Assembly: GCA_903912585.1 (NCBI GenBank)
Contig: CAIWHY010000368.1
Location: 1-10,544 of the forward strand
From: an uncultured Thermoleophilia bacterium
GTDB lineage: Bacteria; Actinomycetota; Thermoleophilia; UBA2241
DNA: 10,544 nt
Direction of reading: 5' to 3'
Made by a program: the position numbers and the translations under genes. The notes below the pieces were generated by a model that saw only the letters and a program-made list of their open reading frames with translations, ran no database searches and was not told where the DNA came from. Each line of letters begins with the position of its first letter. Within the stretch, counting starts at the first letter, position 1. This document shows positions 1 through 6,343 of this stretch, one piece after another.

Positions 1-188
1 CCGCCGGCGAGGAAGTACGAGCTCGCCTTGAGCCGCACGAACTGGTGGTACCTCAGCATCAGCGCGTCGAGGGCGGCCTGGCTACCGCGCCGGTGGGCTT
101 GGACCAGCGCGTAGTCGGCACTCTCACTGAAGGGTTGAGAGTTGCGCGACGTCCCGGTGGTGCGACTGCGGTCGGCTTGGCGCGCCAT
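1..188 (-). CDS. sigH: SigH-family RNA polymerase sigma factor, N-terminal part (runs off the window)
   Basis: A sigma-70 family factor directs RNA polymerase to a promoter class. Only the first 62 codons are here; the rest lies beyond the left edge. Reading from ATG at 188 gives a polar N-terminus of about 24 residues. It then runs into DYALVQAHRRGSQAALDALM (residues 25-44) and a segment ending RYHQFVRLKASSYFLAGG (46-62 plus two bases). This matches the start of SigH-type factors, which carry an acidic D-x-x-LV segment, an A-L-x-x-L-I-x-x-Y helix and the VRxKAxSYFLxGx stretch of region 2. The start is backed by GGAGGT at 200-205, 11 nt upstream. Its place just after yacP matches the rlmB-yacP-sigH order of Bacillus, which strengthens the call. 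Whether it governs competence or sporulation-like genes, as in Firmicutes, cannot be said here; actinobacterial relatives may have other roles. The family call is firm, the regulon unknown. Confidence 0.85.
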   Translation of the reverse strand, partial: MARQADRSRTTGTSRNSQPFSESADYALVQAHRRGSQAALDALMLRYHQFVRLKASSYFLAG

Positions 189-199
189 TGGTTGCCCCC

Positions 200-205
200 A
201 CCTCC
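200..205 (-). promoter_or_regulatory. Ribosome binding site of sigH
   Basis: On the minus strand this reads GGAGGT, followed by 11 nt to the ATG at 188. It is one of the strongest Shine-Dalgarno matches in the left operon. It fixes the start of sigH and suggests sigH is translated independently of yacP, unlike the overlapped genes upstream. Confidence 0.7.
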
Positions 206-225
206 GCTCGTTTCCCCCTGCATAA

Positions 226-248
226 CCGGGACAAACGCCGCGTCCCGG
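226..248 (-). promoter_or_regulatory. Hairpin between yacP and sigH
   Basis: A perfect 7-bp inverted repeat, CCGGGAC (226-232) and GTCCCGG (242-248), encloses a 9-nt loop. It sits three bases beyond the yacP stop and about 38 nt before the sigH start, inside the only non-coding gap of the left operon. It has no U tract after it on the minus strand, so it is a weak terminator, pause or mRNA-processing candidate rather than a strong stop. It could lower sigH output relative to the upstream genes. Confidence 0.4.
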
Positions 249-251
249 CTG

Positions 252-767
252 CTAGCGCGGCTTGTTGCGCAAGTCGTTCAACTTGCGCAAAGTCTCAAGG
301 TCGACTTTATCCTCAAGCCGTGAGGGCATTGTAGTTGCTTCTCGGGCAGAGTCAAGAGCCTGCCCGTGGTGCTCGCCCAGACCGAGCTCCGCCGCGAGCT
401 CCGGGGGCGTCATGCGCGTGACCCCCGCCCGCGCGGCGGTGCGCTGGACTTCCTGGTCGGCCGAGACGACCACCACGCTGACGTCCGCCGGCCGGCCGGC
501 GATGCGTCGCGCGATGAGCGTGTCCGCCGTGTACTTGCCCCCGGCGAAGCAGACCTCGATGGGCGCGCCCTTTATCGGCGTCGAGGTCGTGCTGCGGGGG
601 CCGTGCCCGTCGAAGACCAGCACGGCCGACGCGCCGCGGACCGCGGCGAACCCCGCGAGCCTGTCGGCGAGCCAGTCGCGGCGCGCGAAGATCTCTTCCT
701 TGCCCGCGCCGCGGAAGAAGGCGTGCAAGACGTTGTAGCCGTCGACGATGTAGAGCGTGTCGGTCAC
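252..767 (-). CDS. yacP: YacP/Rae1-like NYN-domain (PIN-fold) ribonuclease
   Basis: A 171-residue protein of the NYN/YacP family. The Bacillus subtilis member (YacP, also called Rae1) is a ribosome-associated endoribonuclease that cuts mRNA in the A site. The fold's acidic metal-binding residues are visible: IVDGYNVLH at 7-15 gives D9 and N12, VFDGHG at 51-56 gives D53, GGKYTADTLIA at 76-86 gives D82, and VVSADQEVQ at 100-108 gives D104. The S-T-P-I-K-G-A-P-I-E-V segment (62-72) is also typical. Length matches the family's usual 165-180 residues. Translation starts at GTG 767, sharing GTGA with the rlmB stop, so it is probably translated by coupling; no good Shine-Dalgarno stands in front. 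It lies between rlmB and sigH as in Bacillus. The enzyme class is well supported. That it cleaves A-site mRNA in this organism is by analogy. The C-terminus (about 145-171) is charged and variable. Confidence 0.9.
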   Translation of the reverse strand: MTDTLYIVDGYNVLHAFFRGAGKEEIFARRDWLADRLAGFAAVRGASAVLVFDGHGPRSTTSTPIKGAPIEVCFAGGKYTADTLIARRIAGRPADVSVVVVSADQEVQRTAARAGVTRMTPPELAAELGLGEHHGQALDSAREATTMPSRLEDKVDLETLRKLNDLRNKPR

Positions 768-1525
768 GGCACGGGCGGCGCGCTGCCGGGTGCGACTGCG
801 GCCGGCGGTGAAGCCGCGGCGGCGCGCTGACGGCGAGCCTCGAAGACGAACAGCGCCGCGGCCACGCTCACGTTGAGGCTCTCGACCGCCGGATCCATGG
901 GAATGCGGGCGAGCGCGTCGCAGGTGCGCGCCACGAGCGGGCGCAGGCCGCGCCCCTCAGCGCCGAAGACGAGGACCACGCGACCGGTGAGGTCGAGGTC
1001 CAGGTAGGAACCGGGAGCCTCGCCGGCGGCGCCGTACACCCACAAGCCGGCGTCCTTGGCCTGCTTGAGGAACGCGACGACGTTGGTGACCTGGGCGACG
1101 GGCAGATGCTCCACCGTGCCGGCCGACGCCTTGACCGCCGCCGGCGTCACGGCCGCCGAGCGGTGGCGCGGCACCACGAGGCCGCCGGCCCCGGCCGCCA
1201 GCGCGCTGCGCGCCACGGCGCCGAGGTTGCGCGGGTCGGTCACCTCGTCGAGGACGACCACCAGGTCCGACGCCAGCACTTCCTCCTCCTGCGCGTATCG
1301 GAAGGCGTCGACCTGCAGGGCGACGCCCTGGTGGTCGCGGCTGCCGGTGAGCTCGTCGAGCTCGTGCGCGGCGACCGTCTCCACCGGCAGCGCTCGGGGG
1401 AGGGAACCGCGCAGCGACTTGAGGGCCGGCGCGGTCGCGACGAGCCTGTGGGCCCCCCGGCGCGCGCCGGGGGCGAGCGCCGACAGGGCCACGTTGCGAC
1501 CGTAGATCCACTCCACGCCACTCAT
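764..1525 (-). CDS. rlmB: 23S rRNA (guanosine-2'-O-)-methyltransferase, TrmH/SpoU family RlmB
   Basis: A 253-residue SPOUT methyltransferase. The family member RlmB uses S-adenosylmethionine to 2'-O-methylate G2251 of 23S rRNA (E. coli numbering) in the peptidyl-transferase P loop. An N-terminal substrate-binding domain starts with VEWIYGRNVALSAL (4-17). The knotted SPOUT domain shows motif 1, LDEVTDPRNLGAVARS (92-107), motif 2, VFGAEGRGLRPLV (186-198), and motif 3, IPMDPAVESLNVSVAAALFV (208-227). N100, E190, S216 and N218 lie where catalytic and SAM-contacting residues are expected. Motif 3 carries D-P-A where most relatives have a glycine (IPMxGxVESLN), a mild departure. The ATG at 1525 overlaps the cysS stop as ATGA. 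The reading frame stays open upstream across cysS to 2059, but that part is arginine-rich shadow sequence. The last 20 residues are an Ala/Pro-rich tail. TrmH-type tRNA methyltransferases are the main alternative; position next to cysS and yacP favours RlmB. Confidence 0.93.
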   Translation of the reverse strand: MSGVEWIYGRNVALSALAPGARRGAHRLVATAPALKSLRGSLPRALPVETVAAHELDELTGSRDHQGVALQVDAFRYAQEEEVLASDLVVVLDEVTDPRNLGAVARSALAAGAGGLVVPRHRSAAVTPAAVKASAGTVEHLPVAQVTNVVAFLKQAKDAGLWVYGAAGEAPGSYLDLDLTGRVVLVFGAEGRGLRPLVARTCDALARIPMDPAVESLNVSVAAALFVFEARRQRAAAASPPAAVAPGSAPPVP

Positions 1526-3075
1526 GACTTGCGCATGACCTGCGTGCCCTGCGGCGTGTCGCGCACGTCGAACCCGGCCGCCTGGATCTCGTCGCGCAGC
1601 CGGTCGGCGCTCGTCCAGTCCCTGGTCTCGCGGTAGTGGTCGCGCAGGACGCAGGCATACGAGGCGTCGCCGCACTCGAGGCGGTCGGCGTAGACGAGCG
1701 AGACGTCGTCCCAGCGTCCGTCCTCCGCCATCCTCACCGCCGGCATCATGGCCACGTCCCCGGTCACGCAGACGTCGCCGGCGGCGCCGGCCACGCTGCC
1801 GACGCTGGTCACGAGGCCGTCGGCGCCGGGCGCGGGCACGAGCAGCGCGTCCAGCGAGTCGAGCAGCACCTCGCGCACGGCCTCCAGGGCGCCGCTGTCC
1901 AGCGGCGCCGCGCCGCGATCGACCTCGGCGAGATAGCGGTGGGCTTCGCCGACGAGCGCGAACAGCTCGCCGATGGCGGCCGCGGTGTTGAGGTCGTCGT
2001 CCATCTGCTCGGCGAACGCCATGCGCGCCGTCTCGGCGCGCAGCGACAGGTCCGGCCATTCGCCCTGCGTCGCGGCCCGGGCCGCGTTGGCGATGCGGAA
2101 CTCGAGCTCGGCGAGGGCGTCGGCGAGGCGGCCGTAGGCGGCCCTCGCCTCGTCGAGCTTCTCGGTGGAGAACTCGAGCGGACTGCGGTAGTGCGTCGTG
2201 AGGAAGTACATCAGCACGACCGCCGGCTCGTAGCGATCGAGCACCTCGCGCAGGAGGAAGATATTGCCGACGCTCTTGGCCATCTTCTCGCCATCACTGC
2301 GGATCATGCCGTTGTGCATCCACACCTTGGCGAACGGCAGGCCGGCGGCCTCGCTCTGGGCGATCTCGTTCTCGTGGTGAGGAAAGATGAGGTCCCGCCC
2401 CCCGCCGTGGACGTCGAAGCCGGCGCCCAGATAGCGCAGGCCCATGGCCGAGCACTCGATGTGCCAGCCCGGACGCCCCATGCCCCACGGACTGTCCCAC
2501 GCCGGCTCGCCGGGCTTGGCGGCCTTCCAGACGGCGAAGTCGAGCGGGTCGGCCTTGCCGGGCTCGGCGTCGACGCGCACGCCCTCCTCGAGCTGGTCGA
2601 TGCGCTGCTTGCTGAGTTTGCCGTACTCGTCGAAGCTGCGCACGCGAAAGTACACGCTGCCGTGCGCCGGGTAGGCGTGGCCCGAGCTCACGAGCTGGCA
2701 GACGAGGTCGATGATCTCGGGGATCGTCTCCGTGGCGAGCGGCTCCACGTCCGGGCGCGCGATGCCGAGCCGGTCGGTGTCGGCCACGTAGGCCGCCGTG
2801 AACTCCTCCGCGACCGCGCTCGCCGGGCGCCCCTCGGCGTTGGCCTTGGTGATGATCTTGTCGTCGACGTCGGTGATGTTGGTGACGAGCGTCACGTCCA
2901 GCCCCCGCCGCCGCAGCCACGAGCGCAGCACGGCGAACACCACGTAGGGGCGGGCGTTGCCGATGTGGACCAGGTTGTAGACGGTGGGCCCGCAGGCGTA
3001 GATGCCGGCCTTGCCCGGGTCGCGCGGCGCGAAAGGCTCCTTCTGCTGGGTGAGCGAGTTGAACAGGCGGATCAC
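1522..3075 (-). CDS. cysS: Cysteinyl-tRNA synthetase
   Basis: Class I aminoacyl-tRNA synthetase that charges tRNA-Cys with cysteine in the cytoplasm. All landmarks are present: the HIGN signature at 37-40, KMAKS (the KMSKS loop) at 264-268, and the zinc ligands that discriminate cysteine, C28, C208, H233 and E237, in GWHIECSAM (203-211) and FPHHENE (231-237). TNITDVDDKI (65-74) is the usual connective motif. The DALR-type helical region covers about 300-410, and the C-terminal anticodon segment ends DTPQGTQVMRKS. At 517 residues it is longer than the usual 460-490; the excess is an insertion of about 57-64 residues near 415-478, listed separately. Start is GTG at 3075, overlapping the gltX stop as GTGA, with GGAGA (3082-3086) six nt upstream. 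It ends in ATGA overlap with rlmB. In Bacillus, cysE and mrnC flank this gene; neither is here. Function is secure. Confidence 0.96.
   Translation of the reverse strand: MIRLFNSLTQQKEPFAPRDPGKAGIYACGPTVYNLVHIGNARPYVVFAVLRSWLRRRGLDVTLVTNITDVDDKIITKANAEGRPASAVAEEFTAAYVADTDRLGIARPDVEPLATETIPEIIDLVCQLVSSGHAYPAHGSVYFRVRSFDEYGKLSKQRIDQLEEGVRVDAEPGKADPLDFAVWKAAKPGEPAWDSPWGMGRPGWHIECSAMGLRYLGAGFDVHGGGRDLIFPHHENEIAQSEAAGLPFAKVWMHNGMIRSDGEKMAKSVGNIFLLREVLDRYEPAVVLMYFLTTHYRSPLEFSTEKLDEARAAYGRLADALAELEFRIANAARAATQGEWPDLSLRAETARMAFAEQMDDDLNTAAAIGELFALVGEAHRYLAEVDRGAAPLDSGALEAVREVLLDSLDALLVPAPGADGLVTSVGSVAGAAGDVCVTGDVAMMPAVRMAEDGRWDDVSLVYADRLECGDASYACVLRDHYRETRDWTSADRLRDEIQAAGFDVRDTPQGTQVMRKS
1642..1833 (-). 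other. Insertion in the C-terminal region of CysRS
   Basis: Residues of about 415-478 of the cysS product have no clear counterpart in typical bacterial CysRS. There, the helical domain passes by a short linker into a helix of the type RxxARxxKDWxxADxLRDEL. Here that helix is recognisable only at about 482-497 (ETRDWTSADRLRDEI). The added piece starts as a Gly/Val/Ala/Ser stretch (416-441), then becomes acidic and aromatic (DGRWDDVSLVYADRL, 452-466). It holds three cysteines (C436, C468, C475). The reading frame and codon bias continue without a break, so it is an in-frame insertion and not a frame error. Boundaries are by eye. Confidence 0.6.
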
Positions 3076-4549
3076 GATGCGTCTCCAGGGGTCGTCGTGG
3101 GCTCGCCGTGAGCCTTCCCGGCGAGGGTGGCGTCGAGTCGTGCGAGCGTCTCGTCCCGGCCCAGAGCGGCGAGCACGAACGGCAGCTCCGGCCCGTGCTC
3201 GGCGGACGTGAGGGCGATGCGCAGCGGCATGAGGAGGTCGCGGGCGGCGTAGCCGGTGCCTTTGCCCCAGGCGCGGTAGGCCGCGAGCAGGTCATGCGCC
3301 GCCACGAGCGGCAGCCAGTCCGCCGCAGATGCGCGCAGTTCGCGGAACGTGGCGAGTTGAGGCGCCGCGGCGGCGGCTTTGGCCGCCATCTCCGGCGCCG
3401 CGTCCGGCGGCTGCAGGACCGCGGCAGCGAGGGCCGGCGCCTGGCCGTAGGCGACGAGCGACGGCTGGAACGCGGCCGCGAGGGCGGCGGCGGTCTGCGG
3501 CGGCGTGCCCGGCTCGAGCCGCTCGGCGAAGCGGCGTTCGTGCTCCCGCGGATCCAGCGCCATGATGTACTCGTGATCGAGCCAATCGAGCTTGGCCTGG
3601 TCGAACACGCTCGGGCTCGGCGACAGGCGCGAGGGCTCGAAGTCGGCGACCATCCGCTCCCGGCCGATGAGCTCGTCCTCGCCGTGCGACCAGCTGAGCA
3701 GCGCCAGGTAGTTGGTGAGCGCCTGCGGCAGGTAGCCGAGCTCGCGGAACTCCCCCACCGAGGTGGCGCCGTGGCGCTTGGAGAGCTTGGCGCCGTCGGC
3801 GCCCAGCACCAGCGAGTGGTGCGCGAAGCGCGGCGGCCCGGCGCCGAGCGCCCGGAACAGCAGCAGCTGGCGGGCGCTGTTGGTGAGGTGATCGTCGCCG
3901 CGGATCACGTGCGTGATGGCCATGTCGCGGTCGTCGACGACCGAGGCGAAGTTGTACGAGGCCGCCCCGTCCGAGCGGACGATGATGAAGTCGCCGATGG
4001 CGTCCTGCCCACGACGACCGCGCCGCGGATGAGGTCCTCGACGACGATGTCGCCGGCCGGGACCTGGAAGCGCAGCGCCGCGGGCTCCCCGGCCGCGCGG
4101 CGCCTGGCGACCTCGGCCGCCGGCAAGCCCAGGCAGCGGCGATCGTAGCGCGGCGTGCGGCCCTCCGCATGCGCCGCCGCGCGCAGCTCCACCAGGCGCT
4201 CCTCGGGGCAGAAGCAGGAGTAGGCGGCGCCGGATGCGAGCAGCTCGCCGGCGGCGGCCTCGTAGCCGGCGCCCCGCTCGCTCTGGCGGTAGGGGCCGCA
4301 CGGGCCTCCGACGTCCGGCCCCTCGTCCCAGTCGAGCCCGAGCCAGCGCAGGTCCTCGAGGATCGCCTCCTCGTGGCGGTCCTCGCTGCGCGCCGCATCG
4401 GTGTCGTCCACGCGCAGCACGAAGACGCCGCCGCAGTGGCGCGCGTACAGGTAGTTGAACAGCGCCGTGCGCGCCGAGCCGACGTGCAGCGTCCCCGTGG
4501 GGCTCGGCGCGAAGCGCACTCTCACCTTCGACTCAAGGGCTATGGACAT
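3072..4549 (-). CDS. gltX: Glutamyl-tRNA synthetase, interrupted by an apparent one-base deletion
   Basis: Class I synthetase that charges tRNA-Glu with glutamate. The first frame, from ATG 4549 to about 4008, gives RVRFAPSPTGTLHVGSAR (10-27), holding the HIGH-type motif, then the acidic VDDTD (47-51) and a zinc-type C112-x-C114...Y135-x3-C139 set. It continues to VEDLIRGAVVVG (170-181). The second frame, from 4007 to 3072, resumes exactly where expected with QDAIGDFIIVRSDG, then HVIRGDDHLTNSARQ, the KLSKRHG loop, WLDHEYI and a full C-terminal anticodon-binding domain. Joined, the product would be 492 residues, normal for GluRS. One extra G at 4008-4010 restores the frame (VVVGQDAIGDF). Since both halves keep conserved motifs and codon bias, a sequencing or consensus error is likelier than gene decay. 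It heads the operon. An AGGAG at 4567-4571 lies 17 nt from the ATG, too far to be ideal; a stop six nt before the ATG's flanking codons rules out an upstream start. Zinc motif and length fit GluRS, not GluQ-RS. Confidence 0.92.
4007..4012 (-). other. Frame break within gltX (G run one base short)
   Basis: On the minus strand the bases read GTG GGC AGG ACG, giving V-G-R-T and then a low-complexity Ser/Thr/Arg-rich run that is not GluRS-like. With one more G it reads GTG GGG CAG GAC GCC, giving V-G-Q-D-A-I-G-D-F, the expected family sequence. No slippery heptamer and no clear stimulating structure suggests programmed frameshifting. Confidence 0.9.
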
Positions 4550-4683
4550 CCCCGATCAGGCCGTTTCTCCTGCAAAACCGCTTCAGTCTATCACCTGCCT
4601 CGGCGCCGACGCCCTCGCCAGGAGAGCCGCGACGGGGCTGCCGCGGGTTGCTATGCTACGCACGCCGGCTGATGGCCCGGCGG

Positions 4684-4755
4684 CCGGCCGCGAGCCTGCG
4701 CCCGGCCGCGCGCCGGCGCCGAGACGCGAGCCGGGGCCCGGCCGCGACACCATCG
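4684..4755 (+). repeat. Imperfect 18-bp tandem repeat, four units, in the decarboxylase leader
   Basis: Dividing the leader into 18-base units from 4684 gives four related copies. CCGGCCGCG recurs at 4684-4692, 4702-4710 and 4738-4746, spaced exactly 18 and 36 bases apart. Units 1 and 2 agree at 16 of 18 positions and units 1 and 3 at 13 of 18; unit 4 keeps the first ten bases and then diverges. The array stops two bases before the Shine-Dalgarno at 4757. CGGCCG is self-complementary, so copies can pair with each other or themselves in RNA. It may be only slippage in GC-rich DNA. Confidence 0.55.
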
Positions 4756-4756
4756 C

Positions 4757-4762
4757 AGGAGG
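4757..4762 (+). promoter_or_regulatory. Ribosome binding site that sets the decarboxylase start
   Basis: AGGAGG followed by five bases and GTG at 4768. The frame is open upstream to an ATG at 4648, but that 40-residue extension is Arg/Ala/Pro-rich, overlaps the repeat array and is unlike the family, so the GTG is preferred. Confidence 0.8.
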
Positions 4763-4767
4763 GACGA

Positions 4768-6243
4768 GTGCCCTACGACCAGCGCCAGACGCCCTACCTG
4801 GACGCCGCGCTCCGCTACCGCGCGCGCGGCTTCACGCCGTTTCACACGCCCGGGCACAAGCTCGGCAAGGGGGCGCCGGACGGCCTCGTGGAGCTTCTCG
4901 GCGAGACCTGCCTGAGCGTCGACATCGCCATGGCCGGCGGCGTGGAGGACACGCGCGAGTCCACCCACCTCATCAGGCTCGCCGAGGACTACGCGGCCGA
5001 GGCCTGGGGCGCCGACCGCACCTGGTTCCTCGTCAACGGGTCGACGAGCGGCATCCACGCCCTCGTGCTCACGCTCTGCGGGCCCGGCGACACGGTCATC
5101 ATCCCGCGTAACGCGCACAAGTCGATGCTCGCCGGCCTGATCTTCTCGGGGGCGATGCCCGTCTACCTCGAGCCCGCCGTCGACCCGCTGTGGGGCATCC
5201 CGCTCAACGTCCCCCCCGAGGCCGCGCGTGCCGCGCTGGCGGCGCACCCCGAAGCGCGGGCGGTCTTCGTGACCTCCCCCACCTACAACGGCCTCTGCGC
5301 CGACCTGGCGGCGATCGCCGATCTGGCCCACGCCGCCGGCGTGCCGTTCGTGACCGACCAGGCGTGGGGACCGCATCTGCGCTTCTGCCCAGAGCTTCCC
5401 GTGGACGCCATGACCGCCGGCGCCGACGCCGCCGTGGTGAGCACGCACAAGCTCATCAGCGGCATCACGCAGACGTCGGTGCTGATGGCGCGCGGCGAGC
5501 GCATCAACCGCGCGCGCCTCGACGGGATGGTGCATCTGACCCAGAGCACGAGCCCGCAGGTGCTCATGTACGCGAGCGTCGACGCGGCGCGGGCGCAGAT
5601 GGCCACCGAGGGCGACGCGCTGTGGCGCGGCGCCCTCGAGCTGGCCGTCTGGGCACGGGCCGAGATCGCCGGCCTCCCGGGCCTGCGCTGCCTCGGCGAC
5701 GAGGTCCTCGCAGAGGACGGCGTCGTCGCCTTCGACCGTACCCGTCTCACCGTCTCCGCCGGCGACCTCGGGCTCACCGGCTTCGAGCTCGAGACGGCCC
5801 TGCGCGACGACTACGGCATCGCCGTCGAAGCGGCGGACCCACTGAACATCGTCCTCAACGTGACCTACGGCGACTCGCGCGCCGACGTCGAGCGACTCGT
5901 GGCCGCACTGGCCGGCTGCTCGGCGCGCCTCGCGCACCGGGCCGGCGCCGGCGGCTCCGCCGCCCCGGCCGGCCTCCTCGGCCGCGCCCCGGCCTTCACG
6001 CGGCAGATGCTGTCGCCGCGCGCCGCGTTCTTCGCGCCCTCCGCGGCCCTTCCGGTCGCGGCCTGCGCCGGCCGGGTGAGCGCCGAGATGGTCACCCCGT
6101 ATCCGCCGGGCATCCCCGTCCTCGGGCCCGGCGAGCTCATCTCCGACGAGATCGTCGCCTACCTCCTCGAAGCGGCGGCGAAGAGCCTCAAGGTCCACGG
6201 CCCGGAGGACCGCGCCCTGGGCACGCTGCGCGTCGTCCTCTGA
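4768..6243 (+). CDS. PLP-dependent Orn/Lys/Arg decarboxylase, short SpeA/YaaO type
   Basis: A 491-residue fold-type I PLP enzyme that should remove the carboxyl group of a basic amino acid (arginine, lysine or ornithine), feeding polyamine synthesis. Early motif FTPFHTPGHKLGKG (22-35) is typical. NGSTSGIHALVL (90-101) forms the cofactor phosphate site, and IIPRNAHKSM (111-120) supplies the ring-stacking histidine. D197 in TDQAWGPH (196-203) should pair with the PLP nitrogen, and K228 in STHKLISGITQTS (225-237) is the Schiff-base lysine. The C-terminal domain ends with EMVTPYPPGIPVLGPGE (440-456) and VHGPEDRALGTLRVV, as in Bacillus SpeA (about 490 residues), which it resembles along its whole length. 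There is no N-terminal response-regulator-like wing domain, unlike E. coli LdcI or AdiA. The linker at about 390-407 is Ala/Gly-rich. Substrate cannot be read from sequence; arginine or lysine are likeliest. It is transcribed alone or with the following lipoprotein, divergent from gltX. Confidence 0.9.
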   Translation: MPYDQRQTPYLDAALRYRARGFTPFHTPGHKLGKGAPDGLVELLGETCLSVDIAMAGGVEDTRESTHLIRLAEDYAAEAWGADRTWFLVNGSTSGIHALVLTLCGPGDTVIIPRNAHKSMLAGLIFSGAMPVYLEPAVDPLWGIPLNVPPEAARAALAAHPEARAVFVTSPTYNGLCADLAAIADLAHAAGVPFVTDQAWGPHLRFCPELPVDAMTAGADAAVVSTHKLISGITQTSVLMARGERINRARLDGMVHLTQSTSPQVLMYASVDAARAQMATEGDALWRGALELAVWARAEIAGLPGLRCLGDEVLAEDGVVAFDRTRLTVSAGDLGLTGFELETALRDDYGIAVEAADPLNIVLNVTYGDSRADVERLVAALAGCSARLAHRAGAGGSAAPAGLLGRAPAFTRQMLSPRAAFFAPSAALPVAACAGRVSAEMVTPYPPGIPVLGPGELISDEIVAYLLEAAAKSLKVHGPEDRALGTLRVVL

Positions 6244-6283
6244 CGCTTTAGTTCCGCGCGCCGCGCGCCGACAAGGGTGCCGA

Positions 6284-6339
6284 AGGAGTCGTGCGCCAGC
6301 GGGCGAAGACTCCTCCGCGAATCCCCGACCTCGAGGAGG
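6284..6339 (+). promoter_or_regulatory. Leader with two competing hairpins before the lipoprotein gene
   Basis: Hairpin A pairs AGGAGTC (6284-6290) with GACTCCT (6308-6314), seven bp. Above a small internal loop (GTG/AA) is a second stem, CGCC (6294-6297) with GGCG (6302-6305), closed by AGCG. Hairpin B pairs CTCCTC (6310-6315) with GAGGAG (6333-6338), which is the lipoprotein Shine-Dalgarno. The two share 6310-6314, so they cannot form together. Hairpin A would free the ribosome binding site and B would hide it. A could instead be a weak terminator of the decarboxylase gene, but no U tract follows. No known riboswitch class is recognised. Confidence 0.4.
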
Positions 6340-6343
6340 CACC

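Larger units (their letters stand above)
4550..4767. promoter_or_regulatory. Divergent intergenic region between gltX and the decarboxylase gene
   Basis: This 218-nt gap must hold the promoters for both the minus-strand gltX operon and the plus-strand decarboxylase. The half near gltX (4560-4600) is the least GC-rich stretch here and reads TGATAGACTG on the minus strand (4584-4593); TAGACT at 4585-4590 is a weak -10 candidate without a clear -35. On the plus strand TATGCT at 4652-4657 is a weak -10 candidate for the decarboxylase. The half near the decarboxylase (4684-4755) is an imperfect tandem repeat. I see no T-box leader, which could have been expected before a synthetase operon, and no small ORF with support. 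Confidence 0.4.

Noticed and set aside
1526..2059. N-terminal extension of the rlmB frame
   Set aside because: It overlaps cysS in another frame and is Arg-rich. RlmB homology begins at the ATG at 1525, and the ATGA overlap with cysS fits the operon style.
1636..3111. Long plus-strand open frame (491 codons) opposite cysS
   Set aside because: It lies in an antisense frame of a certain gene; the product is Ala/Arg/Val/His-biased with no motif. Long antisense frames are expected at this GC content.
3072..4549. Programmed ribosomal frameshift in gltX
   Set aside because: No slippery heptamer at the break and no clear downstream pseudoknot; a homopolymer length error explains it more simply.
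4648..4767. Upstream ATG start for the decarboxylase
   Set aside because: The 40 added residues are Arg/Ala/Pro-rich and overlap a DNA repeat array. The GTG at 4768 has AGGAGG at proper spacing and matches family length.
4550..4767. T-box or other known riboswitch upstream of gltX-cysS
   Set aside because: No T-box core sequence, specifier loop or other known aptamer signature was seen on the minus strand.
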